From positions 1 through 64,000 of the forward strand of contig DAXETV010000016.1 in NCBI GenBank assembly GCA_051155775.1: a stretch of 64,000 nucleotides of DNA, in the 5' to 3' direction. Shown one piece after another: positions 26,908 through 34,509 of this stretch. The notes below the pieces were generated by a model. It was not told the DNA's origin. It was given only the letters and a program-made list of their open reading frames with translations, and searched no databases. Source of the DNA: CAYSCZ01 sp051155775. GTDB lineage: Bacteria > Bacteroidota > Bacteroidia > Cytophagales > Cyclobacteriaceae. A program made the position numbers and the translations under genes. Position 1 is the stretch's first letter, and each line of letters begins with the position of its first letter.

Positions 26908-28956
26908 TCAGTCTATATTAAGTTCATTTAATAGTCTGTTTGCATTGTAAACGTATTTTAGCGCTGCAGAAATACCACCGGCATGCACAGCTACGGTGCG
27001 GTTGTAGGTATCATCAAATATGAAAAAACCCGGTAAACTTTCAATATTTCCATCAAAAACCAATCCCACCACTTCTTTTTCTTTATTTATAACCGGGCTA
27101 CCGGAATTTCCACCGATAATATCTGCAGTACATACAAAATTCAATGGGGATTTCAGAAGATCAGGCGATGGGTTTTTCCATCGATCGGGCAGGTGCCATG
27201 GTTCTTCCTGGTCATTGGAGAAATGACGGTCATACAAACCAAAATAAGTGGTTTTGTAAGGCGCTATGGTTCCGTTGTAGTCATACCTTTTTACTTTACC
27301 ATCCGCAATTCTCAATGACAAACTGGCATCAGGAGGGCTTTTTAATCCCTCCAAAGCAAACTGCATGGATATTATCTTTTCTTTAGCGGCTTTGTTGGCT
27401 TGAGTGGCTTTCCCCATTTTTATAGATGCATCCATGTACTCAGGAACCAGGGTTTTGGCTAATTTCAGCATCGGGTCATCAGACTTTTCCAATTTTTTAA
27501 AATCTTTATCTAATAGCTTATTTCTTTTCTTATCATTGAATAGATCACTATTTTCAATTATTGATTTTGCTTTGCTGACAGGGTTTTCACCATCGATTAT
27601 TTCATTAACATATTCTTTAGATGAATACTGTTTTAATTCACCAATCAGGGCTGCAAATAGTGCAATTTCCAATTGCTTTTCAAACCCGGAGAGAATTTCT
27701 TCAATAGCGCTTTTATTTTTTGAAGTAGCTTCCACATCGTCTTTTTCTTTATTTTTTAATAACTTGAAAAGTTCATGTGATAGTGCATTCACTTTTCCCC
27801 TTGATGCCGATGGTGCTAATAAAAATGTTTCAGGAAAACTGGCCCGTTGTACAGCGGTGAATTCTTCAATTTCCATCCAGGGATCTGATCCTTCGACTGA
27901 TAGATTATTTCGTAAACCTTCTTCCTTTAATCGTTTTTTGGTCATTAAATATTCATCATTTAATCCTTGTAACCTCCCTGTGTATGCTTTATTACCATTT
28001 CTAAAGCTAAATGCCACATTAATTACACTATCCTTTTTGTAAATATTATCTATCGTTTTTGCGTAATCCCCAAGAATTTCTACTCGGTCTTGCAAAAAAC
28101 TTATAACTACCGGTGCTCTGACATCTCTTCGATAAAGCAATTGAGACATGGTTAAGTACCTGCCTGTACTTCCCGGGTTACCAATTACGAATACAGGCGT
28201 GCCTTCTTTAATACCATCAGCATTGAATGGATAGTAAAAAGGTGTTTTTAGTGGGTTGCCATCTTTATCATAAGCCCGAAAGAAGGTGAAATCCAGGTTA
28301 TATCTTGGATAGGTGAAATTGTCCGGATCCCCTCCGTAATATCCCAGGGCTAATTCAGGATATAAAACCAACCTTATATCACTATATCTTTTAAAACCAT
28401 ACAATGAGTATTTCCCACCACTATAAAAGATCCTGGTTTCTAATTCAAGGTTCTTCCAGGATGGCATCACTTTATAATTTTCTAAGATGTTTTTTAGTGC
28501 CGCATCCTCTGATTCCGCGGTTGAGTTTTTTACCTGCTCGGTTATATCTGCAATCTTGACTAATTGGTCAACATAGAGATTAGGCACTTTTCGTTCATCT
28601 GACAGGGATTCGGCATAAAAGCCATTGCTTTCAAAATCTTCATTTTCTTTCATAACCGAAGCAGTTACACTTCTGGAGCAGTGATGGTTGGTCATAATAA
28701 GTCCATCCTCTGAGATAAAGGATGCAGAACACCAACTTGAGAACCTAAGTGCTGATTTCCTCACATCTTCCAGCCACGCTTCATCAGGGGTGAAATTGTA
28801 AGCTTCTTTAAAATAATCCAGTGGTGGGTTTTCAAAAGTCCACATCTTACCCTGGTCAAACCTTCCCGGTTTGATCTCATCCTCAGAAATCAGCCTTTGT
28901 GCATAGGAGACCTGACTTAGAATTAAGCAAAAAAATAAATATTTAAATTTCTTCAT
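26908..28956 (-). CDS. S46-family dipeptidyl-peptidase (DPP7-type)
   Basis: A 682-residue periplasmic serine peptidase that removes dipeptides from peptide N-termini. It has a signal peptide (MKKFKYLFFCLILSQVSYAQ), the catalytic His in TNHHCS (91-92) and the nucleophile Ser in GGNSGSP. The residue 18 positions after the catalytic Ser, which sets P1 specificity in DPP7/DPP11, is Gly (VFDGNIE), as in DPP7 rather than the Arg of DPP11. It should therefore prefer hydrophobic or small P1 residues, not Asp/Glu. Length is in the normal range for the family. Such enzymes feed amino acid use in Bacteroidota that live on protein. Confidence 0.93.
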   Translation of the reverse strand: MKKFKYLFFCLILSQVSYAQRLISEDEIKPGRFDQGKMWTFENPPLDYFKEAYNFTPDEAWLEDVRKSALRFSSWCSASFISEDGLIMTNHHCSRSVTASVMKENEDFESNGFYAESLSDERKVPNLYVDQLVKIADITEQVKNSTAESEDAALKNILENYKVMPSWKNLELETRIFYSGGKYSLYGFKRYSDIRLVLYPELALGYYGGDPDNFTYPRYNLDFTFFRAYDKDGNPLKTPFYYPFNADGIKEGTPVFVIGNPGSTGRYLTMSQLLYRRDVRAPVVISFLQDRVEILGDYAKTIDNIYKKDSVINVAFSFRNGNKAYTGRLQGLNDEYLMTKKRLKEEGLRNNLSVEGSDPWMEIEEFTAVQRASFPETFLLAPSASRGKVNALSHELFKLLKNKEKDDVEATSKNKSAIEEILSGFEKQLEIALFAALIGELKQYSSKEYVNEIIDGENPVSKAKSIIENSDLFNDKKRNKLLDKDFKKLEKSDDPMLKLAKTLVPEYMDASIKMGKATQANKAAKEKIISMQFALEGLKSPPDASLSLRIADGKVKRYDYNGTIAPYKTTYFGLYDRHFSNDQEEPWHLPDRWKNPSPDLLKSPLNFVCTADIIGGNSGSPVINKEKEVVGLVFDGNIESLPGFFIFDDTYNRTVAVHAGGISAALKYVYNANRLLNELNID

Positions 28957-29109
28957 TTTTAATTCGAGTTAATAATTTGGATCACGAAACTAATAATTTA
29001 AAAGCTGATCAAATCCCCAGTGGGTGACTGAACATATTTCTAAATCAATTAAAAAGTTTTCACTTGAACAAATAATTATTAATTTTACAGCCATCTTCAA
29101 AGAAAGTAT

Positions 29110-29361
29110 ATGAAAAAAGATATTCACCCAAAATATAGAGAAGTTGTTTTTCTGGATACTTCCAGTGATTTTAAGTTTTTAACGAAGTCCACTATAAATA
29201 CCAAGGAGAGGATTAAATGGGAGGACGGTAATGAGTACCCATTAATAAAGGTTGAAGTTAGTTCTGCTTCGCACCCTTTCTACACAGGTAAAAAACTATT
29301 TGTGGATACTGCCGGGAGAGTGGAGAAATTTAACAGAAGATATCAAAAGAATAAGAAATAG
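29110..29361 (+). CDS. rpmE2: 50S ribosomal protein L31, type B
   Basis: An 83-residue L31 of the type B (zinc-free) form. It begins MKKDIHPKYREVVFLDTSS, has the conserved ISTKERIKWEDGNEYPL-like block and ends FVDTAGRVEKFNRRYQ. The Cys motif of zinc-binding type A L31 is absent, which is normal for most Bacteroidota. It stands alone in front of a strong terminator. The 153-bp upstream gap holds AT-rich DNA without a clear promoter match. Confidence 0.95.
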   Translation: MKKDIHPKYREVVFLDTSSDFKFLTKSTINTKERIKWEDGNEYPLIKVEVSSASHPFYTGKKLFVDTAGRVEKFNRRYQKNKK

Positions 29362-29382
29362 ACAGTATTAAGTAATCTTTAC

Positions 29383-29419
29383 AAAAAAGTCTTTAGGATG
29401 CTTTCTTAAAGACTTTTTT
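29383..29419 (+). terminator. Rho-independent terminator after L31
   Basis: AAAAAAGTCTTTA pairs with TAAAGACTTTTTT around a short loop and ends in a T-run. It lies 22 bp after the L31 stop and 15 bp before the next start codon, so the GlmU-like gene needs its own promoter or read-through. Confidence 0.85.
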
Positions 29420-29433
29420 ATTTTTACGCTAGA

Positions 29434-30627
29434 ATGAATATTACATTTCTAGATCATCCGGATAACTGGCAAAACCTACTTCCGCTAACCTATACGCGAC
29501 CAATTCCTGAATTAAGACTTGGGATTCTGACATTAAAGGAGAAATGGCAGAGGAAATTAAACAGCCACAGCGTTTCATATATTACTGAGGATTATTTAGG
29601 TAAGAAATATCCTTTTCAAATAATTGAAGACGGATTGATTATTAATTCATCAATACTTCCGGATAAAGCAGTCGAGGAATATATCAGGGCTCTGGAAAAA
29701 GATCAGATCCTTTTAAAGGAGAATAAATTTATTGCGGCAAGAACATCCGGATCAAATATTGCAAAGATCCAGCATGAAGATTGGTCCACATTTTCTGTTT
29801 GTTATTATAAGGGAAATTTAAAAATACTTAAAAATGTATGGGAATTATTCCAGTGGAATGGCCAGGAAATTATCAACGATTTTGAATTAATCACAAAAAA
29901 TCGGTATTCCTCAGAAATAAATGATCATTACACCAGGGTTTACGGTCCTGGATCAGTATTTATCGAGGAAGGTGCGGTCATAAAATGTGCAATCCTGAAT
30001 GCTGAAAGCGGCCCGATATATATAGGAAAAAATTGTAAAATAAGTGAGAATGCTGTGATTCAAGGGCCGACAGCGATTTGTGAAGAAAGTACGGTAAGTA
30101 TTGGAGCAAAAATTCGAAAGAACAATACGGTGGGGCCGGCATGTAAAATCGGAGGGGAAGTATCGAATTCAGTAATTTTTGGGTATTCTAATAAATCTCA
30201 TGATGGATATTTGGGGAATTCTGTTTTGGGTGAATGGTGTAATTTAGGGGCTGATACCAACACCTCAAATATGAAAAATAATTATGGCAATGTAAAAGTC
30301 TGGAATTACCCCTCCAAATCATTTATAAATATAAATAATCAGTTTTGTGGGTTGATAATGGGTGATCATGCGAAAAGTGGTATTAACACCATGTTTAATA
30401 CCGGGACTGTTTGTGGTGTGAGTAGCAATATCTTTGGCGGAGGTTTTCCAAAAAAGTTCATCCCATCATTTTCATGGGGAGATGGATCTACTTACATATA
30501 TGAAAAAGCCCTGGAAGTAGCCGAAAAAATGATGGCCAGAAGAAATATCCAACTGCCAGCAGTTGATGTAGGGATTTTGGAAAATGTTTATCGATTATCT
30601 AAACCTTATAGAAATAATCAGTCTTAA
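29434..30627 (+). CDS. Bacteroidota-type GlmU-like sugar nucleotidyltransferase
   Basis: A 397-residue protein of the alternative GlmU family (TIGR03991-type), proposed to make UDP-GlcNAc from glucosamine-1-phosphate. The short N-terminal nucleotidyltransferase-like half has TYTRPIPELRLGILTLKEKW, the family opening. The C-terminal half (about 165-390) is a left-handed beta-helix of hexapeptide repeats (VFIEEGAVIKCAILNAESGPIYIG, GPTAICEE) with SGINTMFNTGTV, typical of acyltransferases. Only 3 bp separate it from holB, so these genes form an operon with hemC. Confidence 0.85.
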   Translation: MNITFLDHPDNWQNLLPLTYTRPIPELRLGILTLKEKWQRKLNSHSVSYITEDYLGKKYPFQIIEDGLIINSSILPDKAVEEYIRALEKDQILLKENKFIAARTSGSNIAKIQHEDWSTFSVCYYKGNLKILKNVWELFQWNGQEIINDFELITKNRYSSEINDHYTRVYGPGSVFIEEGAVIKCAILNAESGPIYIGKNCKISENAVIQGPTAICEESTVSIGAKIRKNNTVGPACKIGGEVSNSVIFGYSNKSHDGYLGNSVLGEWCNLGADTNTSNMKNNYGNVKVWNYPSKSFININNQFCGLIMGDHAKSGINTMFNTGTVCGVSSNIFGGGFPKKFIPSFSWGDGSTYIYEKALEVAEKMMARRNIQLPAVDVGILENVYRLSKPYRNNQS

Positions 30628-30630
30628 TTT

Positions 30631-31773
30631 ATGCGGTTTAGCAACATACCCGGTCTTCAGGAAGAAAAGGAATATCTGTTAAAAGCTTATAAAAATAATC
30701 ACCTGGCGCATGCCCAGCTATTTTTTGGCAAGGAAGGCTCAGCAAACCTTGCTATGGCATTAGCCTTTACGAGTTACCTCCAATGTGAAAACAAGCAAGA
30801 CCTTGATTCATGTGGGACATGTTATGCTTGTGTAAAAACTGATAAATTAATACATCCGGATGTGCACTTCGCTTTTCCTGTAAGTGCAGGCACGAACGTA
30901 AAAGGACAAAGATTATCCGGCAAAGAGGTTCTTTGTAAGAATTTCATGATTGAATGGAGGGACTGGCTTTTAAAAAATCCCTATGGCAATGTTTATAACT
31001 GGGCCAACCATATGGGGGCAGAAAACAAGCTGATGAATATATCCAAGGAAGAAAGTCGTCAGATTATACAGGGTTTATCATATAAAACGTTCGAAGCTAA
31101 ATATAAGATTATGTTGATATGGGTGCCTGAATTTATGCATCCATCCGCAGCCAATGGAATCCTAAAAATACTGGAAGAACCTCCGGAAAACACCATTTTT
31201 ATTTTAGTAACCCAGGATTACGAAAAACTGCTGCCTACTATTTTGTCCAGAACACAGCTGTTGCGTATCCGTCAGTTTACGCCGGAAGAGATAAAGCATT
31301 ACCTGGTAGAATATAAAGATATAAATGAAGGAAAAGCTTCTGCAATTAGTGTGCTTGCCAGGGGAAGTATCAATGAAGCGTTGCACATTATGGACAGGGA
31401 AGGTGAAGATCAGCATGACGCATTTAAAGAATGGATGAGATTGTGCTGGAAGAATGATTATAGCTCCATTATTGAGTTCATGGAAGTCTTTAATCAATTC
31501 AACCGATCGTCTCAGCTTGCCTTTCTTGATTATGGGTTAACTGTTTTAAGGGAATCATTGGTGAGTAAATACATTGGAGTGGAGGAGGTAACAATGCCGG
31601 AGCGTGAAAAAATGTTCATTTCAAATTTTGCAAATACACTGAACACAAAGAAGATAGAACAGCTTAATCAGCAAATATCTCAATCAATGACTGAAATTAG
31701 CCGAAATGCAAACCCTAAAATCCAGATCTTAAGTTTGTCACTGATCCTGGGTGAAATATTTCGATCCTCATGA
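30631..31773 (+). CDS. holB: DNA polymerase III delta prime subunit (clamp loader)
   Basis: A 380-residue clamp-loader subunit. The N-terminal AAA+-like fold begins HLAHAQLFFGKEGSAN, a degenerate P-loop as expected for delta prime, which does not hydrolyse ATP. A zinc module is present (CENKQDLDSCGTCYAC), followed by LEEPPENTIFILVTQDYEKLLPTILSRTQ, the family hallmark with sensor 1 and the SRC-like arginine finger region (SRTQ). The C-terminus is helical. It overlaps hemC by 4 bp (ATGA), so translation is coupled. Confidence 0.93.
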   Translation: MRFSNIPGLQEEKEYLLKAYKNNHLAHAQLFFGKEGSANLAMALAFTSYLQCENKQDLDSCGTCYACVKTDKLIHPDVHFAFPVSAGTNVKGQRLSGKEVLCKNFMIEWRDWLLKNPYGNVYNWANHMGAENKLMNISKEESRQIIQGLSYKTFEAKYKIMLIWVPEFMHPSAANGILKILEEPPENTIFILVTQDYEKLLPTILSRTQLLRIRQFTPEEIKHYLVEYKDINEGKASAISVLARGSINEALHIMDREGEDQHDAFKEWMRLCWKNDYSSIIEFMEVFNQFNRSSQLAFLDYGLTVLRESLVSKYIGVEEVTMPEREKMFISNFANTLNTKKIEQLNQQISQSMTEISRNANPKIQILSLSLILGEIFRSS

Positions 31774-32708
31774 GTGTAACAAGCCCAATAAGAATCGGTA
31801 CCAGGAAAAGTAAGCTGGCATTGTGGCAAGCTAAACATGTTGCTTCGCTGCTACAAAATAAAGGTATACCTTCTGAGTTGGTTCCTGTAGAAACCAAAGG
31901 AGATAAAATTTTAAACGTCTCAATAGGTAAGATTGGAAGTAAGGGGGTTTTTACCGAGGAAATAGAAGATATGTTGCAATGTGGAGCAATTGATATTGCT
32001 GTGCATAGCGCCAAAGACCTTCAATCAACCTTACCTGATGGCTTTGATATCTTAGCTTTTACAAAACGCGAACACCCCCATGATGTATTGGCTAGCCATC
32101 AGGAAGCCTCCCTGAAAAATGAAAATCAATTAGTTGTGGGTACATCCTCAGTGAGGCGAATTGCTATTTTGAAACGAAAATACCCACAACACACCACAAT
32201 TGACATAAGGGGAAACCTGCAAACAAGGATAAAAAAAATGGAAGATGGCCGTTGTGATGTTTTATTGTTAGCCTATGCAGGTATTCATAGAATGGAATAT
32301 GATCATCTGATCAGGGAAAAGTTGCATTTAAATGAATTTACACCTGCCGTGGGTCAGGGTAGCATGGCAATAGAATATTATAAGAATTTAACTGAAGATA
32401 AGCAGTCATTATTAAGAGATGTTTTAAATGACTATACGACAAGTGTTTGTTTGGAAGCTGAACGCTCCTTTTTGAGGACCATCGACGGGGGTTGTAGTAT
32501 CCCTTCATTTGCACTGGCAACTATTAAATCTGGTCAGCTGAGTATCACTGGTGGGTTGATCAGTGAGGACGGTGAACGAATGGTTAAGGAGCATCTGACA
32601 TACCAATTGTCTAATCCAAAAGATTTGGGAAAACAATTGGGTGATTTGGTATTAGAAAATGGAGGGGATGAGATATTGAAACAGTTAAAAAACAACACCC
32701 ATTCATGA
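31770..32708 (+). CDS. hemC: hydroxymethylbilane synthase (porphobilinogen deaminase)
   Basis: A 312-residue haem-pathway enzyme that joins four porphobilinogen units into hydroxymethylbilane. It opens with IRIGTRKSKLALWQA, has VETKGDKILN, HSAKDLQSTLP, VGTSSVRRIA and DIRGNLQTRI, and the Cys that carries the dipyrromethane cofactor in IDGGCSIP. It overlaps holB by 4 bp. It is a free HemC, not fused to uroporphyrinogen III synthase as in some relatives. A cyclophilin-like lipoprotein follows 41 bp downstream. Confidence 0.97.
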   Translation: MSVTSPIRIGTRKSKLALWQAKHVASLLQNKGIPSELVPVETKGDKILNVSIGKIGSKGVFTEEIEDMLQCGAIDIAVHSAKDLQSTLPDGFDILAFTKREHPHDVLASHQEASLKNENQLVVGTSSVRRIAILKRKYPQHTTIDIRGNLQTRIKKMEDGRCDVLLLAYAGIHRMEYDHLIREKLHLNEFTPAVGQGSMAIEYYKNLTEDKQSLLRDVLNDYTTSVCLEAERSFLRTIDGGCSIPSFALATIKSGQLSITGGLISEDGERMVKEHLTYQLSNPKDLGKQLGDLVLENGGDEILKQLKNNTHS

Positions 32709-32749
32709 AAAATCCTGTTACTGACCTAAATTAGCCTAAAATTACTCAT

Positions 32750-33595
32750 ATGAATTGCTCAAAGTACTCTATTATATCATTACTGGCTTTAATAATTCTG
32801 GGATCTTGCTCACAAGGAGGAAGTGACTATATCGTAACTATCCAAACAAAATTTGGTGACATGAAAGTTATACTTTATGAAGAAACTCCTAAGCATAAAG
32901 CCAATTTCCTCGAGCTTGCTCGTAATGATGCCTATGACAGCACCATATTCCATAGAGTGATCAATGGATTTATGATTCAGGGTGGGGATGTGTATGCAGA
33001 TGAAGAGGAAAAGGAAGCCGAAGATGATAAAATCGACGCTGAAATAGTGGATAAATTTCTTCATACAAAAGGGGCTTTAGCTGCAGCGCGTATGGGGGAT
33101 CAGGAAAATCCTGACCGAAAATCCAGTAACTGTCAATTTTATATTGTTCATGGTACACAATTTACTGAAGATCAGTTGACTACAGACGCCCGTAAGTTAA
33201 ATGAAGCCATATCTAAGCTACTTCAGGATGATAAATATGAAGACCTTAGAAATCAGTTCATAGAATTGCAGCAACAGCAAAATTTCCAGGCGATGAATGA
33301 GCTTGCCATGGAAAACAGGGACCTGGTGGAAGAAGAATTGGGGGTAAGTGTAACCAAAGATATTTCTGATCGTCGCTTGGAGGTTTACACATCCGGTGCA
33401 GGTGCCCCACATCTTGATGGCGCTTATACCATTTTTGGACGAGTTGTTGAGGGACTGGACGTGATTGACAAAATAGCTTTTTTACAAACTAATAATCAGG
33501 ATAAGCCCCTGGAGGATGTTTTTATGACTATGGATGTGGAGAAAGTGGACAAATCATTCATTACCGGTGAATATGGGTATGAATATCCTAAATAA
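32750..33595 (+). CDS. cyclophilin-type peptidyl-prolyl isomerase lipoprotein with insertion
   Basis: A 281-residue lipoprotein (signal peptide with lipobox ILGSC) whose mature part is a cyclophilin. The domain starts at VTIQTKFGDMKVILYEET and shows the active-site block TIFHRVINGFMIQGGD and CQFYIVHG. Between CQFYIVHG (about 130) and AGAPHLDGAYTIFGRVVEGLDVID (about 225) lies an extra, mainly helical insertion of about 90 residues with a Gln-rich run. It should speed proline isomerisation of outer-envelope proteins in the periplasm. The next gene starts 8 bp later, so the two may be co-transcribed. Confidence 0.88.
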   Translation: MNCSKYSIISLLALIILGSCSQGGSDYIVTIQTKFGDMKVILYEETPKHKANFLELARNDAYDSTIFHRVINGFMIQGGDVYADEEEKEAEDDKIDAEIVDKFLHTKGALAAARMGDQENPDRKSSNCQFYIVHGTQFTEDQLTTDARKLNEAISKLLQDDKYEDLRNQFIELQQQQNFQAMNELAMENRDLVEEELGVSVTKDISDRRLEVYTSGAGAPHLDGAYTIFGRVVEGLDVIDKIAFLQTNNQDKPLEDVFMTMDVEKVDKSFITGEYGYEYPK

Positions 33596-33603
33596 TAACG
33601 ATT

Positions 33604-34509
33604 ATGAAAATACTCATCACAGGGTCTAATGGCCTTTTAGGTCAAAAGATAGTTGACCTGATTGTCGCCAGGGGCCATGACCAGTTATCAGGTACCGGAC
33701 TGGGGCCTGACAGAAAAGATATTGATTATGCTGCCTATCAGTATTCGACGATGGATATAACCGATAAGCAGCAGGTACTTGATGTTATTGATAAATTCCA
33801 ACCTGATGCTGTGATCAATACTGCAGCGATGACCCAAGTGGATGAATGCGAATCCGAACGGGAAAAATGCTGGAATCTAAATGTAACAGCTGTGGAAAAT
33901 TTATGTGTGGCAGCTAAAAAATATCACTTTCATCTTACCCATCTTTCTACAGATTTTATTTTCGATGGTAAGAATGGACCATATAGAGAGGAAGATAAAC
34001 CGAATCCTATAAGTTTTTATGGGGAAAGTAAATTAGCCTCTGAGCAAGTGCTATTGGAATCATCTATTGAAGGTGCAATTGTGAGGACCGTGCTCGTTTA
34101 TGGAATCGTTCCAAACATGAGTCGTTCGAATATCATCCTTTGGGTGAAAAAAAGTTTGGAAGATGGTAAAACGTTAAATATTGTTGATGATCAATGGCGG
34201 ACACCCACACTTGCAGAGGATCTGGCAGAAGGTTGTTTTTTGATAGCAAAACAAAGGGCTCAGGGGATATTTAATATATCCGGTCAGGATTTGCTTACAC
34301 CTTATGACATGGCCATAAAAACAGCGGATTTTTTTCACCTGGACAAATCACTTATCAACCGCACCAACGGATCTAAATTTCAGCAAAAAGCAAAGCGACC
34401 TCCCAAAACTGGCTTTATACTGGAAAAAGCCCGAAACCAACTGGGTTATAAACCTCATAGCTTTGATGAAGGTATTGAAATATTGTCTAATCAGTTAGAC
34501 CATCTTTAA
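33604..34509 (+). CDS. RmlD-like NAD(P)-dependent sugar-nucleotide reductase
   Basis: A 301-residue short-chain reductase of the dTDP-4-dehydrorhamnose reductase (RmlD) superfamily. The Rossmann motif GSNGLLGQ (7-14) and the catalytic YGESK are present, with NTAAMTQVDECE near the substrate site and THLSTDFIFDG. RmlD proper reduces dTDP-4-dehydrorhamnose, but related proteins act on other sugars or as regulatory subunits of methionine adenosyltransferase; no rml genes are adjacent. Its last 23 bp overlap the 3' end of the WG-repeat gene on the other strand. Confidence 0.82.
   Translation: MKILITGSNGLLGQKIVDLIVARGHDQLSGTGLGPDRKDIDYAAYQYSTMDITDKQQVLDVIDKFQPDAVINTAAMTQVDECESEREKCWNLNVTAVENLCVAAKKYHFHLTHLSTDFIFDGKNGPYREEDKPNPISFYGESKLASEQVLLESSIEGAIVRTVLVYGIVPNMSRSNIILWVKKSLEDGKTLNIVDDQWRTPTLAEDLAEGCFLIAKQRAQGIFNISGQDLLTPYDMAIKTADFFHLDKSLINRTNGSKFQQKAKRPPKTGFILEKARNQLGYKPHSFDEGIEILSNQLDHL

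Noticed and set aside
27404..28042. 212-codon open frame opposite to the S46 peptidase
   Set aside because: It is the antisense shadow of a clear coding gene with intact catalytic motifs and has no recognisable start or domain.
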